Under the pieces are notes generated by a model. It saw only the letters and a list, made by a program, of their open reading frames with translations. It was not told the origin of the DNA and ran no database searches. Below are positions 7,229-12,476 of a DNA stretch of 12,476 bases, piece after piece. A program made the translations under genes and the position numbers. The DNA is from an uncultured Bacilli bacterium (GTDB lineage: Bacteria > Bacillota_I > Bacilli_A > RF39 > UBA660), in NCBI GenBank assembly GCA_934149245.1, contig CAKPER010000034.1, positions 1 to 12,476 of the forward strand, in the 5' to 3' direction. Numbering within the stretch: position 1 is the stretch's first letter; each line of letters opens with the position of its first letter.

Positions 7229-8362
7229 ATGAATAAAAAAGACTACTATGAGGTTTTAGGTGTTTCTAAGACAGCTACTGAAGCAGAAATAAAATCAGCA
7301 TTTAGAAAACTTGCTAAAAAATATCATCCAGATGTTTCTAAGGAAGAGAATGCGGCTGAAAAGTTTAAGGAATGTCAAGAGGCTTATGCAGTTCTTTCTG
7401 ATCCTGATAAAAGACGTCAATATGATCAATTTGGTCATGCAGCTTTCTCTGGTGGAGCAGGTGGCTCTGGTATGGGTGGCTTCTCTTCTAATTTTGATTT
7501 TGGTGATATGTCTGATATATTTGATGATATATTTGGTGGCCTTGGAGGCTTTGGTGGTTTTCATCAATCAAATTCTAGAAGAGGTGCAACTGGCCCACGT
7601 AAGGGGAATGATGTTCTTTATAGAATGACTATTGATTTTGAAGAAGCAGTTTTTGGCTGTAAAAAAGAGATAAAGATTGATGTTGTTGATAATTGTCCTG
7701 ATTGTGATGGTAAAGGTGGCTTTAATTCCAGTACTTGTTCTGAATGTCGTGGTTCTGGTACTATTACTCAAGAACAAAGAACGATGTTTGGTACTTTTCT
7801 TACTAAGACTACTTGTCCATATTGTAATGGTACTGGTACTACTTTTGAAAAAAAATGTACTACTTGTAAGGGAAAAGGTAAGATTAAGAAGAATAAAACA
7901 ATTGAAATTAAAGTTCCTGCTGGTATAGATACAGAAAATAGGCTTCGTGTTGCTGGTCGTGGTGAAGCTGGTAGTAATGGTGGAAATAATGGAGATTTAT
8001 ATGTTGAATTTACTGTAAGAGATCACGAATTTTTTGTGAGAGAAGAGGATGATATCTATATTGAACTACCTCTTACTATTACTGAGGCTGCTCTTGGGTG
8101 TAAAAAAGAAGTACCAACTTTGTATGGTAATATTAATTTAACAGTTCCTGCTGGTACGCAGTCTAATGATAAATTTAGAATTAAAGGGAAAGGTGTTACT
8201 AATGTTTCTACTAAGCGTAAAGGTGATATGTATGTTGTTAGTGATGTTGTTATACCTGAAAAGTTAACTCGTGATCAGAAGAAGTTATTAGATGAGTTGA
8301 GTAATACTGATTTAGCTAATTCTTCTAAGTTTAAAAAATATAATAAATATTTAAGTAAATAG
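7229..8362 (+). CDS. dnaJ: Hsp40 co-chaperone DnaJ
   Basis: DnaJ delivers substrates to DnaK and stimulates its ATPase. The J domain spans residues 1-~70 with the essential HPD at 33-35. A Gly/Phe-rich linker (~75-120) includes FGGLGGFGGFHQ. The cysteine-rich domain holds four zinc repeats of the form CxxCxGxG, starting at Cys156 (CPDCDGKG), Cys170 (CSECRGSG), Cys196 (CPYCNGTG) and Cys210 (CTTCKGKG). Two beta-barrel substrate-binding domains follow, with KVPAGIDTENRLRVAGRGEAG at the junction. At 377 residues it is a complete type I (class A) DnaJ. ATG 7229 follows AGAGAGGT. It is the last gene of the heat-shock operon: an attenuator-like hairpin precedes it and a terminator follows. Confidence 0.98.
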   Translation: MNKKDYYEVLGVSKTATEAEIKSAFRKLAKKYHPDVSKEENAAEKFKECQEAYAVLSDPDKRRQYDQFGHAAFSGGAGGSGMGGFSSNFDFGDMSDIFDDIFGGLGGFGGFHQSNSRRGATGPRKGNDVLYRMTIDFEEAVFGCKKEIKIDVVDNCPDCDGKGGFNSSTCSECRGSGTITQEQRTMFGTFLTKTTCPYCNGTGTTFEKKCTTCKGKGKIKKNKTIEIKVPAGIDTENRLRVAGRGEAGSNGGNNGDLYVEFTVRDHEFFVREEDDIYIELPLTITEAALGCKKEVPTLYGNINLTVPAGTQSNDKFRIKGKGVTNVSTKRKGDMYVVSDVVIPEKLTRDQKKLLDELSNTDLANSSKFKKYNKYLSK

Positions 8363-8392
8363 AGTGTCAAATTAATTTTTGATGCTTTTTTT
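8363..8392 (+). terminator. Intrinsic terminator after dnaJ
   Basis: AGTGTCAAA (8363-8371) pairs with TTTGATGCT (8378-8386) over nine pairs, two of them G-U, around a 6-base loop. Six more Ts follow (8387-8392). It begins at the first base after the dnaJ stop codon and ends the heat-shock operon. Confidence 0.8.
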
Positions 8393-8417
8393 GCGGTTAA
8401 CATATATGTATTGACTA

Positions 8418-8446
8418 TTGCATTTTAATTAATAATCTTCTATATT
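8418..8446 (+). promoter_or_regulatory. Possible promoter of rsmE
   Basis: TTGCAT (8418-8423), a 17-base spacer and TATATT (8441-8446) would start transcription near 8453 and include the rsmE ribosome binding site. TTGACT at 8411-8416 is a better -35 box but has no good -10 at normal spacing. A 10-bp palindrome, ACATATATGT, lies just upstream (8400-8409). Confidence 0.4.
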
Positions 8447-8479
8447 TAATATATCATTATGTTATGTTGGAGGTGTTAT

Positions 8480-9187
8480 ATGCAACGATACTTTGCTAAA
8501 GATAGATTGGGTGATAATTTAATTTTACAAGATAGTGATTTACACCATATAAAAAATGTGATGAGAATGAAAGTTGATGATGAGATAGAAGTTATTTATG
8601 ATAAGATATTATATATATGTAGAGTTGGTGATTTGTCTATAAATGAATTTTCTATTGTCAAAAGAATTGATGAAGATAATGAGATGGATGTTGAAGTTAC
8701 CGTTGCTGTTTCTTTGGTTAAAGAACAGAAGATGGATTTAATTTTGCAAAAGCTTACAGAACTTGGTGTTAAGAGAATAATACCTCTAAAAATGGAGAGA
8801 AGTATAATAAAATTGGATGAAAAAAAATATAAAAAAAAGAAAGAACGTTGGTTAAATATTTGTAAAGAGGCTTGTGAACAATCTAAGAGAAATGTTATAC
8901 CAGAGATTACTGATATAAAAACAGTTAAGGAATTGGATGGAGACTATGATCTTAAATTTGTTTGTAGTGTAAAAAATAAAGAAAACTTGATTAATAAATA
9001 TTTACAAGAAAATAAGGAATATGCTAAAATTATATTTGTTATAGGATCTGAGGGAGGAATTACAGATAGAGAAGAACGGATACTTAATGATAATGGTTTT
9101 GTTTCTGTTTCTTTGGGAAAAAGAGTCTTGAGAGTTGAAACTGCTGCTATTTATGTGGCTAGTATTTTGAATTTTTGCAATATGTAG
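8480..9187 (+). CDS. rsmE: 16S rRNA (uracil1498-N3)-methyltransferase RsmE
   Basis: RsmE methylates N3 of U1498 in the decoding region of 16S rRNA, on the assembled 30S subunit. It has a PUA-like N-terminal domain (MQRYFAKDRLG...HHIKNVMRMK, ~1-70) and a knotted SPOUT domain. Signatures of the SPOUT part are LILQKLTELGVKRIIPL, EACEQSKRNVIPEI, GSEGG (189-193) and SLGKRVLRVETAAIYVASIL near the end. The last two form the AdoMet-binding trefoil knot. I choose ATG 8480 because GGAGGTG (8469-8475) stands just before it. A longer in-frame version from 8459 would place that site inside the gene. At 235 residues it is slightly short of the usual ~245 but complete. Many Firmicutes carry prmA between dnaJ and rsmE; here prmA is absent, and a terminator and a new promoter separate the two genes. 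Confidence 0.95.
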   Translation: MQRYFAKDRLGDNLILQDSDLHHIKNVMRMKVDDEIEVIYDKILYICRVGDLSINEFSIVKRIDEDNEMDVEVTVAVSLVKEQKMDLILQKLTELGVKRIIPLKMERSIIKLDEKKYKKKKERWLNICKEACEQSKRNVIPEITDIKTVKELDGDYDLKFVCSVKNKENLINKYLQENKEYAKIIFVIGSEGGITDREERILNDNGFVSVSLGKRVLRVETAAIYVASILNFCNM

Positions 9188-9203
9188 TATTGGGGTGATG
9201 TGG

Positions 9204-9893
9204 GTGTTTTATACGTTGAATATAGAAACTTTTAGTAATATAATATCAGTATTTATTATGTTTTTTTTGAGTGTTAGTACTATTTTTTTATTAATAAGTA
9301 ATAGAAATTTAAGAAAAGAAATTAATGATTTAAAGATGGGAAATATGATACTTGATAGAGAGAAAGATAAGGAAGTTACTGATATAATGTCTATTAGTGA
9401 ATTATCTAAGGAAGATGATAGAGAACTTAAATTGGATATAGATGTTGATAATAAGAAAGATATAAAAAAAGAAATTAAGAAGAGTAGTGGTGATGTGGTA
9501 GATAATATGAGGAGTAATTTGAAAAATAAAACAAAGGTTAGTGTTAATTCTAAGAGACCTTATTCGAAAAATATTTTATATAGTACGGTAAAAAATACAT
9601 CACCTGTTGCTTTGGATGTTTCAGTAGATGATTTTAATGTTTCAGAGTATGTTAAAAATAACAAAAGAGAAAATGATAATAAAGATTATTTGCAGACTGT
9701 TAAAGAGGCTTTAGCTAATGAAAGCGTGCCTGAACCTATTGTTCTTACTGATTATGAAAAAGATCAGGAAGAGAATGCTATAATTAGTTGTAGAGAGCTT
9801 ATGAATATTGGAAAGAAAAATAATTCTAATACTCCTGATGAAACGCTAGAGTTTATAGAAGAATTAAAAAATTTTAGAAATAATTTGAAATAA
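9204..9893 (+). CDS. Membrane-anchored protein of unknown function, 229 aa
   Basis: I do not recognise this protein. One strong membrane segment lies near residues 10-32 (IISVFIMFFLSVSTIFLLIS). A basic stop (NRNLRK) follows, then ~160 charged residues without a clear fold. The arrangement is that of a single-span protein with a cytoplasmic coiled or disordered body. The C-terminus is more ordered: LTDYEKDQEENAIISCREL, then ETLEFIEELKNFRNNLK, probably two helices that could be a conserved binding segment. I start it at GTG 9204, four bases after GGGGTGAT (9192-9199). The GTG at 9195 and ATG at 9198 lie inside that site. The gene follows rsmE by 16 bases and probably shares its transcript. No clear terminator follows: the T-run at 9930-9935 is preceded only by weak 4-5 bp stems. 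Confidence 0.75.
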   Translation: MFYTLNIETFSNIISVFIMFFLSVSTIFLLISNRNLRKEINDLKMGNMILDREKDKEVTDIMSISELSKEDDRELKLDIDVDNKKDIKKEIKKSSGDVVDNMRSNLKNKTKVSVNSKRPYSKNILYSTVKNTSPVALDVSVDDFNVSEYVKNNKRENDNKDYLQTVKEALANESVPEPIVLTDYEKDQEENAIISCRELMNIGKKNNSNTPDETLEFIEELKNFRNNLK

Positions 9894-9944
9894 CAACTTG
9901 TTGAAAATATGTTTTAGTAAGTACATAACTTTTTTAGTTGTTCA

Positions 9945-9950
9945 TATAGT
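9945..9950 (+). promoter_or_regulatory. Possible -10 box five bases before a start codon
   Basis: TATAGT ends five bases before the ATG at 9956, so transcription from it could begin at or next to the start codon. The matching -35 region (TACATA at 9922-9927) is poor. The only other explanation for expression is read-through from the rsmE unit. Confidence 0.3.
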
Positions 9951-9955
9951 TTAAT

Positions 9956-10339
9956 ATGAATAATAGCAATACTAGGACGTTTGGGGATGGTATTAATAAA
10001 ACCAACAGATCCTCATCTAAATTAATAACATTAACAGCATTTTTAATTGGCTATTTTTTAATTGATAATTTAAATAGTAATGAACAGAGTGCTTTAGGTA
10101 ATTTTTTTATGTTAATTGGTCAAACTTTATGCACATCTGGTAGCGATAATTTTAGAAAAGATTGGAGCCCCTATGCAAACCCAACTAATTATACTTCTGA
10201 TAGAGAGAATACTAAAAGCGATGAATTTTCTTTTTTTGATAATAACAGTGACAAAAGTTATATGAGTAGGGAAGAAGCAGTGGAAATGTTAAAAAAAGCT
10301 AGAGATATATTTGATAGAGAAATAAATAAATTAAAATAG
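9956..10339 (+). CDS. Small membrane-associated protein of unknown function, 127 aa
   Basis: I cannot name this protein. An Asn/Ser/Thr-rich head (residues 1-21) precedes two hydrophobic helices, LITLTAFLIGYFLIDNL (~23-39) and SALGNFFMLIGQTL (~45-58). They look like a membrane-associated hairpin. A polar linker follows, then an amphipathic C-terminal helix (SREEAVEMLKKARDIFDREINKLK). The segment NEQSALGNFFMLIGQTL reminds me of small Clostridia/Bacilli proteins of unknown function with a 'G-N-F-x-x-x-I-G-x-x-L' pattern; this is memory only. The start is fixed, since a TAG lies in frame two codons upstream and no other early start codon is available. No ribosome binding site precedes it, which is unusual here. 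A good terminator follows the gene, so it is probably a real transcription unit. Confidence 0.65.
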   Translation: MNNSNTRTFGDGINKTNRSSSKLITLTAFLIGYFLIDNLNSNEQSALGNFFMLIGQTLCTSGSDNFRKDWSPYANPTNYTSDRENTKSDEFSFFDNNSDKSYMSREEAVEMLKKARDIFDREINKLK

Positions 10340-10376
10340 TTTAGGATAATTGATATTTGAAAATATATTTTTGTAT

Positions 10377-10418
10377 AAGTAGTTAGAACTATTTGGATAA
10401 AATTTTAACTGCTTTTTT
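10377..10418 (+). terminator. Intrinsic terminator after the small membrane protein
   Basis: AGTAGTTAGAA (10378-10388) pairs with TTTTAACTGCT (10403-10413), with two G-U pairs, around a 14-base loop. One more A-T pair is possible at the base. The T-run continues to 10418. Confidence 0.7.
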
Positions 10419-10561
10419 ACTTGTGTTTTAAACTAAAAATAGTTGTTAGTGTAGATACTAAATTATTTTGGAGGGATATGTTTTGATGAATTACTTTAAA
10501 TTCTGTGTTTTATAACAAAAATGAGTGATTTTGTAAATTTAATGAGATTATGTTATTGCAA
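10419..10561 (+). other. Non-coding stretch with a lone ribosome binding site and mini-ORF
   Basis: The gap between the terminator and the cysteine desulfurase promoter holds no normal gene. It does contain GGAGGG (10470-10475), as strong as the ribosome binding sites of the real genes. Two tiny reading frames follow: ATG 10478 (Met-Phe-stop) and ATG 10486-10515, encoding MNYFKFCVL. No convincing promoter lies just upstream. It may be a leader peptide, a decayed gene start, or chance. Confidence 0.25.
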
Positions 10562-10590
10562 TTGTAAAAACTATTATTAGTTGCTATAAT
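10562..10590 (+). promoter_or_regulatory. Sigma-A promoter of the cysteine desulfurase gene
   Basis: TTGTAA (10562-10567), a 17-base spacer and a perfect TATAAT (10585-10590). The predicted start near 10597 gives a short leader with the ribosome binding site AAGAGTGAT before ATG 10621. A 7-bp inverted repeat, CTATTAT (10571-10577) and ATAATAG (10586-10592), spans spacer and -10 box and could be an operator. Confidence 0.72.
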
Positions 10591-10620
10591 AGATAAAGGT
10601 AAAAAAGAAAGAGTGATAAA

Positions 10621-11742
10621 ATGATATATTTAGATTATTCTGCTACTACTCCTGTTGATAAGAGAGTTCTTGAAACTTTTAATAAGGTGTGTTTGAATTA
10701 TCCTGGAAACAGTAATTCACTTCATAAATTGGGAATAGAAGCACATGAATTAGAAGAATATGCTACTAATAAAATTGCTGATATTCTATCTTTAGATAAT
10801 AAGGAAATTATTTATACTAGTGGGGCTAGTGAATCAAATAATCAGGCTATAAAAGGAGTTTGTTTTAAGTATAAAAATAGAGGTAATCATATTATTACTA
10901 CTTATTTAGAACATTCTTCGGTTATTAACACTGTCAATTATTTGTCTAATAATGGTTTTGAAGTTGATTTTGTTAAATTAGATGATGATGGAAGGGTTGA
11001 TTTAAAACATTTAAAAAGTTTGATGACTAATGATACAATTTTGGTTAGTATTTGTATGGTTGATAGTGAACTTGGTATTATGCAACCAATTTCTGATGTT
11101 AAGAGAATTTTGAAGGATTATCCTAAGTGTTTGTTTCATGTTGATTGTACTCAAGCGTTAGGTAAGATAGATATAGATTTTTCTATGATGGATTTAGCTA
11201 GTGTTTCTGCTCATAAAATATATGGAATGAAGGGTAGTGGACTGCTTATTAAGAATAAAGATTTAAATATATTGCCTTTGATACATGGAGGAAAGAGTAC
11301 AACTATTTATAGAAGTGGTACGCCAGCTTTGCCACTTATTGTTTCCACTATGAAGGCAATTGAATTGGTTTATGCTGATATGGATAAGAATTATTCTTAT
11401 GTAGAAGGTTTGAAAAATATGATTATAGAAAAAATAAAAAAATATGATAAAGTGCATATTAATAGTACAAAGTATTCTATAGGTTATGTATTAAATTTGA
11501 GTATATTAGGAGTAAAACCAGAAACATTTGTTCATTCATTAGATGAAAAAGAAATTTATATATCTACTAAGAGTGCTTGTTCAAATACGGATACTATGTC
11601 TTCTTCTGTATATTCTGTTACTAAAAATAGAGATTTTGCTATGCATAGTATTAGAATTAGTTTATCTTATTTAACAACAAAAGATGAAATTTTTGATTTT
11701 TTGATTGCCTTTGATGAATGCTATAAAAAATATGTTTATTAG
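10621..11742 (+). CDS. Cysteine desulfurase, NifS/IscS-like PLP enzyme
   Basis: This class V aminotransferase-fold enzyme uses pyridoxal phosphate to take sulfur from cysteine as an enzyme persulfide, for Fe-S clusters or tRNA thiolation. The start MIYLDYSATTPVD is diagnostic. The PLP site includes YTSGASESNNQAIKG (65-79), EHSS (97-100), HVDCTQ (173-178, Asp175) and SAHK (196-199), with Lys199 forming the Schiff base. YRSGTP is at 230-235. The catalytic loop STKSACS (315-321) contains the active Cys320. Where IscS and NifS usually have a Gly (SxGSAC), this protein has Lys. Its 373 residues are typical of short Firmicutes NifS-like enzymes. No iscU, sufU, thiI, mnmA or iscR is adjacent, so its sulfur acceptor cannot be inferred; I leave out a symbol because iscS, nifS and related names cannot be separated. 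Its own promoter precedes it, and a strong hairpin and the rRNA promoters follow. Confidence 0.93.
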   Translation: MIYLDYSATTPVDKRVLETFNKVCLNYPGNSNSLHKLGIEAHELEEYATNKIADILSLDNKEIIYTSGASESNNQAIKGVCFKYKNRGNHIITTYLEHSSVINTVNYLSNNGFEVDFVKLDDDGRVDLKHLKSLMTNDTILVSICMVDSELGIMQPISDVKRILKDYPKCLFHVDCTQALGKIDIDFSMMDLASVSAHKIYGMKGSGLLIKNKDLNILPLIHGGKSTTIYRSGTPALPLIVSTMKAIELVYADMDKNYSYVEGLKNMIIEKIKKYDKVHINSTKYSIGYVLNLSILGVKPETFVHSLDEKEIYISTKSACSNTDTMSSSVYSVTKNRDFAMHSIRISLSYLTTKDEIFDFLIAFDECYKKYVY

Positions 11743-11760
11743 TTTATTTATAGTGCTATA

Positions 11761-11813
11761 AAGTATAATATTAATTATTTAAATGTGATTAGATATTATA
11801 CTTATTTTTATTT
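11761..11813 (+). terminator. Terminator-like hairpin after the cysteine desulfurase
   Basis: A perfect 11-bp inverted repeat, AAGTATAATAT (11761-11771) and ATATTATACTT (11793-11803), is extended inward by TAAT/ATTA across a one-base bulge. ATTTTTATTT follows. The stem is entirely weak pairs apart from one G-C, so termination may be incomplete. Confidence 0.65.
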
Positions 11814-11904
11814 CTTCATTCTAAAACAAAATAGTGATTTTTATTATATTTGAAATGATATGATAATGTGTTATTTTTTTATTTAATGTTTTTAGAAATT
11901 TTTG

Positions 11905-11945
11905 CTATAAAAATAGGATACAAATTAGTATTTTTATTTTTATAG
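11905..11945. repeat. 11-bp perfect inverted repeat
   Basis: CTATAAAAATA (11905-11915) and TATTTTTATAG (11935-11945) are separated by 19 bases. Neither strand has a U-tract after the hairpin, so it is not an obvious terminator. It could be a protein site or an RNA hairpin, or a product of extreme AT content. Confidence 0.5.
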
Positions 11946-12137
11946 TTTAATTTTAATATTTGAAATTTATATGAATTTGAAAAGATTATGATTATTGTTA
12001 CAAATTAAAATCTTTAGATATTGGTTGTTGTTGTAAATGATAAAATTAATCTTAATCAATTATCTTGAAAATGTTTTTATAATATGATAATCATTAATAT
12101 AAAATATATTTTATAGTGTATTGGTTACTTAGCGGTT

Positions 12138-12180
12138 AAAAAATAATAATAACGATTAGTTAAAAGTATTATTTTTTTTT
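12138..12180 (+). terminator. Terminator-like hairpin upstream of the rRNA promoters
   Basis: AAAAAATAATA (12138-12148) and TATTATTTTTT (12167-12177) are perfectly complementary, with an inner TAAC/GTTA pairing. The T-run of nine ends at 12180. It would stop + strand transcription about 80 bases before the first rRNA promoter. No gene in the preceding 300 bases explains what it terminates. Confidence 0.55.
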
Positions 12181-12216
12181 GATAATTTTGATTATAAATT
12201 CGGCGTTTTGTTTACT

Positions 12217-12248
12217 TGATGTAAAATGATGTAAAAAAAGCAAAAAAA
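12217..12248 (+). promoter_or_regulatory. Tandem 10-bp repeat and phased A-tracts (UP-element-like)
   Basis: TGATGTAAAA occurs twice in tandem (12217-12226 and 12227-12236). A-tracts at 12223-12226, 12233-12239 and 12242-12248 are spaced about one helical turn apart. Such tracts just upstream of rRNA promoters act as UP elements or curved DNA. Similar A-tracts (12340-12346, 12349-12354, 12360-12365) precede the second promoter. Confidence 0.45.
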
Positions 12249-12261
12249 CATTTTATTTGTA

Positions 12262-12290
12262 TTGACGAATTACTACATTGATGCTAAAAT
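12262..12290 (+). promoter_or_regulatory. rRNA operon promoter P1
   Basis: TTGACG (12262-12267), 17 bases, TAAAAT (12285-12290). Each box differs from consensus at one position. A-tracts precede it, and it lies 107 bases upstream of a second promoter, as in the tandem promoters of Firmicutes rRNA operons. Confidence 0.75.
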
Positions 12291-12368
12291 GTTAATTGTG
12301 TTTCGGAGAAAACAGCTTATATCGTATGATGCTTATAAGAAAAAAAGTAAAAAACTTTTAAAAAAGCA

Positions 12369-12397
12369 TTGACAATCATTAAAAGATTTGATATAGT
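12369..12397 (+). promoter_or_regulatory. rRNA operon promoter P2
   Basis: A perfect TTGACA (12369-12374), 17 bases, then TATAGT (12392-12397), with A-tracts directly upstream. The start is expected near 12404, just before the leader hairpin and boxA. Confidence 0.88.
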
Positions 12398-12403
12398 ATT
12401 AGC

Positions 12404-12476
12404 TGTCTTTGAAAGAAAGACGAGTGATGTTCTTTGAAAACTGAGCAAAACGTCGATTTTGAGTAGCAGATTAAAT
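12404..12476 (+). other. 5' leader of an rRNA operon (16S lies beyond the window)
   Basis: The sequence downstream of P2 is a Firmicutes-type pre-16S leader, and the window ends before any recognisable mature 16S sequence. The hairpin GTCTTT (12405-12410) with AAAGAC (12416-12421) resembles a boxB-like element. The remaining AT-rich bases would form the 5' half of the 16S processing stem. Confidence 0.8.
12428..12443 (+). promoter_or_regulatory. boxA antitermination element of the rRNA leader
   Basis: TGTTCTTTGAAAACTG closely matches the boxA found in Bacillus-type rRNA leaders. NusB, NusE (S10) and associated factors bind it to prevent Rho-dependent termination of untranslated rRNA. Its position after the hairpin and before 16S fits. 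Confidence 0.85.

Larger units (their letters stand above)
11814..12261 (+). other. Extremely AT-rich non-coding region
   Basis: I see no supported gene on either strand. Reading frames are very short, without ribosome binding sites. The stretch holds two strong inverted repeats (11905-11945 and 12138-12180) and A-tracts near its end. No CRISPR-like spaced repeats, tRNA cloverleaf or convincing promoter is visible. It could house a small RNA, but nothing in the sequence shows one. Confidence 0.6.

Noticed and set aside
7295..7928. Several open frames on both strands within dnaJ
   Set aside because: All are other-frame readings of a complete, conserved dnaJ. Their composition is low-complexity and none resembles a known family.
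9892..9942. Inverted repeat AACAACT / AGTTGTT after the rsmE-linked gene, as a terminator
   Set aside because: Only seven pairs with a 37-base loop and no T-run after the right arm.
11263..11457. Minus-strand open frame inside the desulfurase gene
   Set aside because: It is antisense to a conserved enzyme, with no start signals.
86..11742. Genetic code 4 (TGA as Trp)
   Set aside because: All genes have the expected lengths under the standard code, and the Trp codons I checked are all TGG. An AT-rich genome using code 4 should show in-frame TGA.
12080..12105. Fur-box-like sequence (GATAATCATTA)
   Set aside because: Only half of the consensus is present, and no gene or promoter lies next to it.
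1..12476. Mobile elements, CRISPR arrays, tRNA genes or prophage modules
   Set aside because: No transposase, integrase, spaced direct repeats, cloverleaf or phage structural gene is visible on either strand.

Overview
The window is AT-rich DNA from a bacterium of the Firmicutes (Bacillota). The evidence is the gene order hrcA-grpE-dnaK-dnaJ-rsmE, CIRCE operators for HrcA, strong GGAGG/GGTGAT ribosome binding sites, short U-tailed terminators, and an rRNA leader with a Bacillus-type boxA at the right end. A lipid-flippase homologue argues for a cell wall, so this is probably not a wall-less Mollicute. An uncultured, low-GC, Bacilli-like lineage is plausible, but this is inference. All eleven genes lie on the + strand. 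None ends in TGA (8 TAG, 3 TAA), and every Trp codon I checked is TGG.

Layout. 1-2640: an unrecognised charged protein, then an overlapping MOP-superfamily (SpoVB/YtgP/MurJ-like) flippase, closed by a terminator. 2648-3582: a stand-alone D12-class adenine methyltransferase of Dam type with its own promoter. 3579-8392: the class I heat-shock operon hrcA-grpE-dnaK-dnaJ. Its sigma-A promoter lies between two CIRCE-type inverted repeats. A hairpin with a U-tract separates dnaK from dnaJ, and a second terminator follows dnaJ. 8418-9893: rsmE (16S rRNA m3U1498 methyltransferase) followed by a membrane-anchored protein of unknown function. 9956-10339: a small membrane protein with no ribosome binding site, possibly read from a leaderless mRNA. 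10562-11813: a NifS/IscS-type cysteine desulfurase with promoter and terminator. 11814-12261: very AT-rich non-coding DNA with two strong inverted repeats. 12262-12476: two tandem rRNA promoters, a leader hairpin and boxA. The window stops just before the expected 5' end of 16S rRNA.

How the genes work together. HrcA should repress its own operon through the CIRCE sites, and GrpE, DnaK and DnaJ form one chaperone machine. RsmE and the rRNA operon belong to ribosome production. The Dam enzyme, the flippase and the cysteine desulfurase appear to be independent housekeeping units. I see no phage genes, insertion sequences, CRISPR array, tRNA or classical defence island. The points most worth a second look are the two CIRCE-type repeats around one promoter, the absence of TGA codons, a CSC-x6-CSC segment in the GrpE tail, the dnaK-dnaJ attenuator, and the unexplained non-coding stretch before the rRNA promoters.
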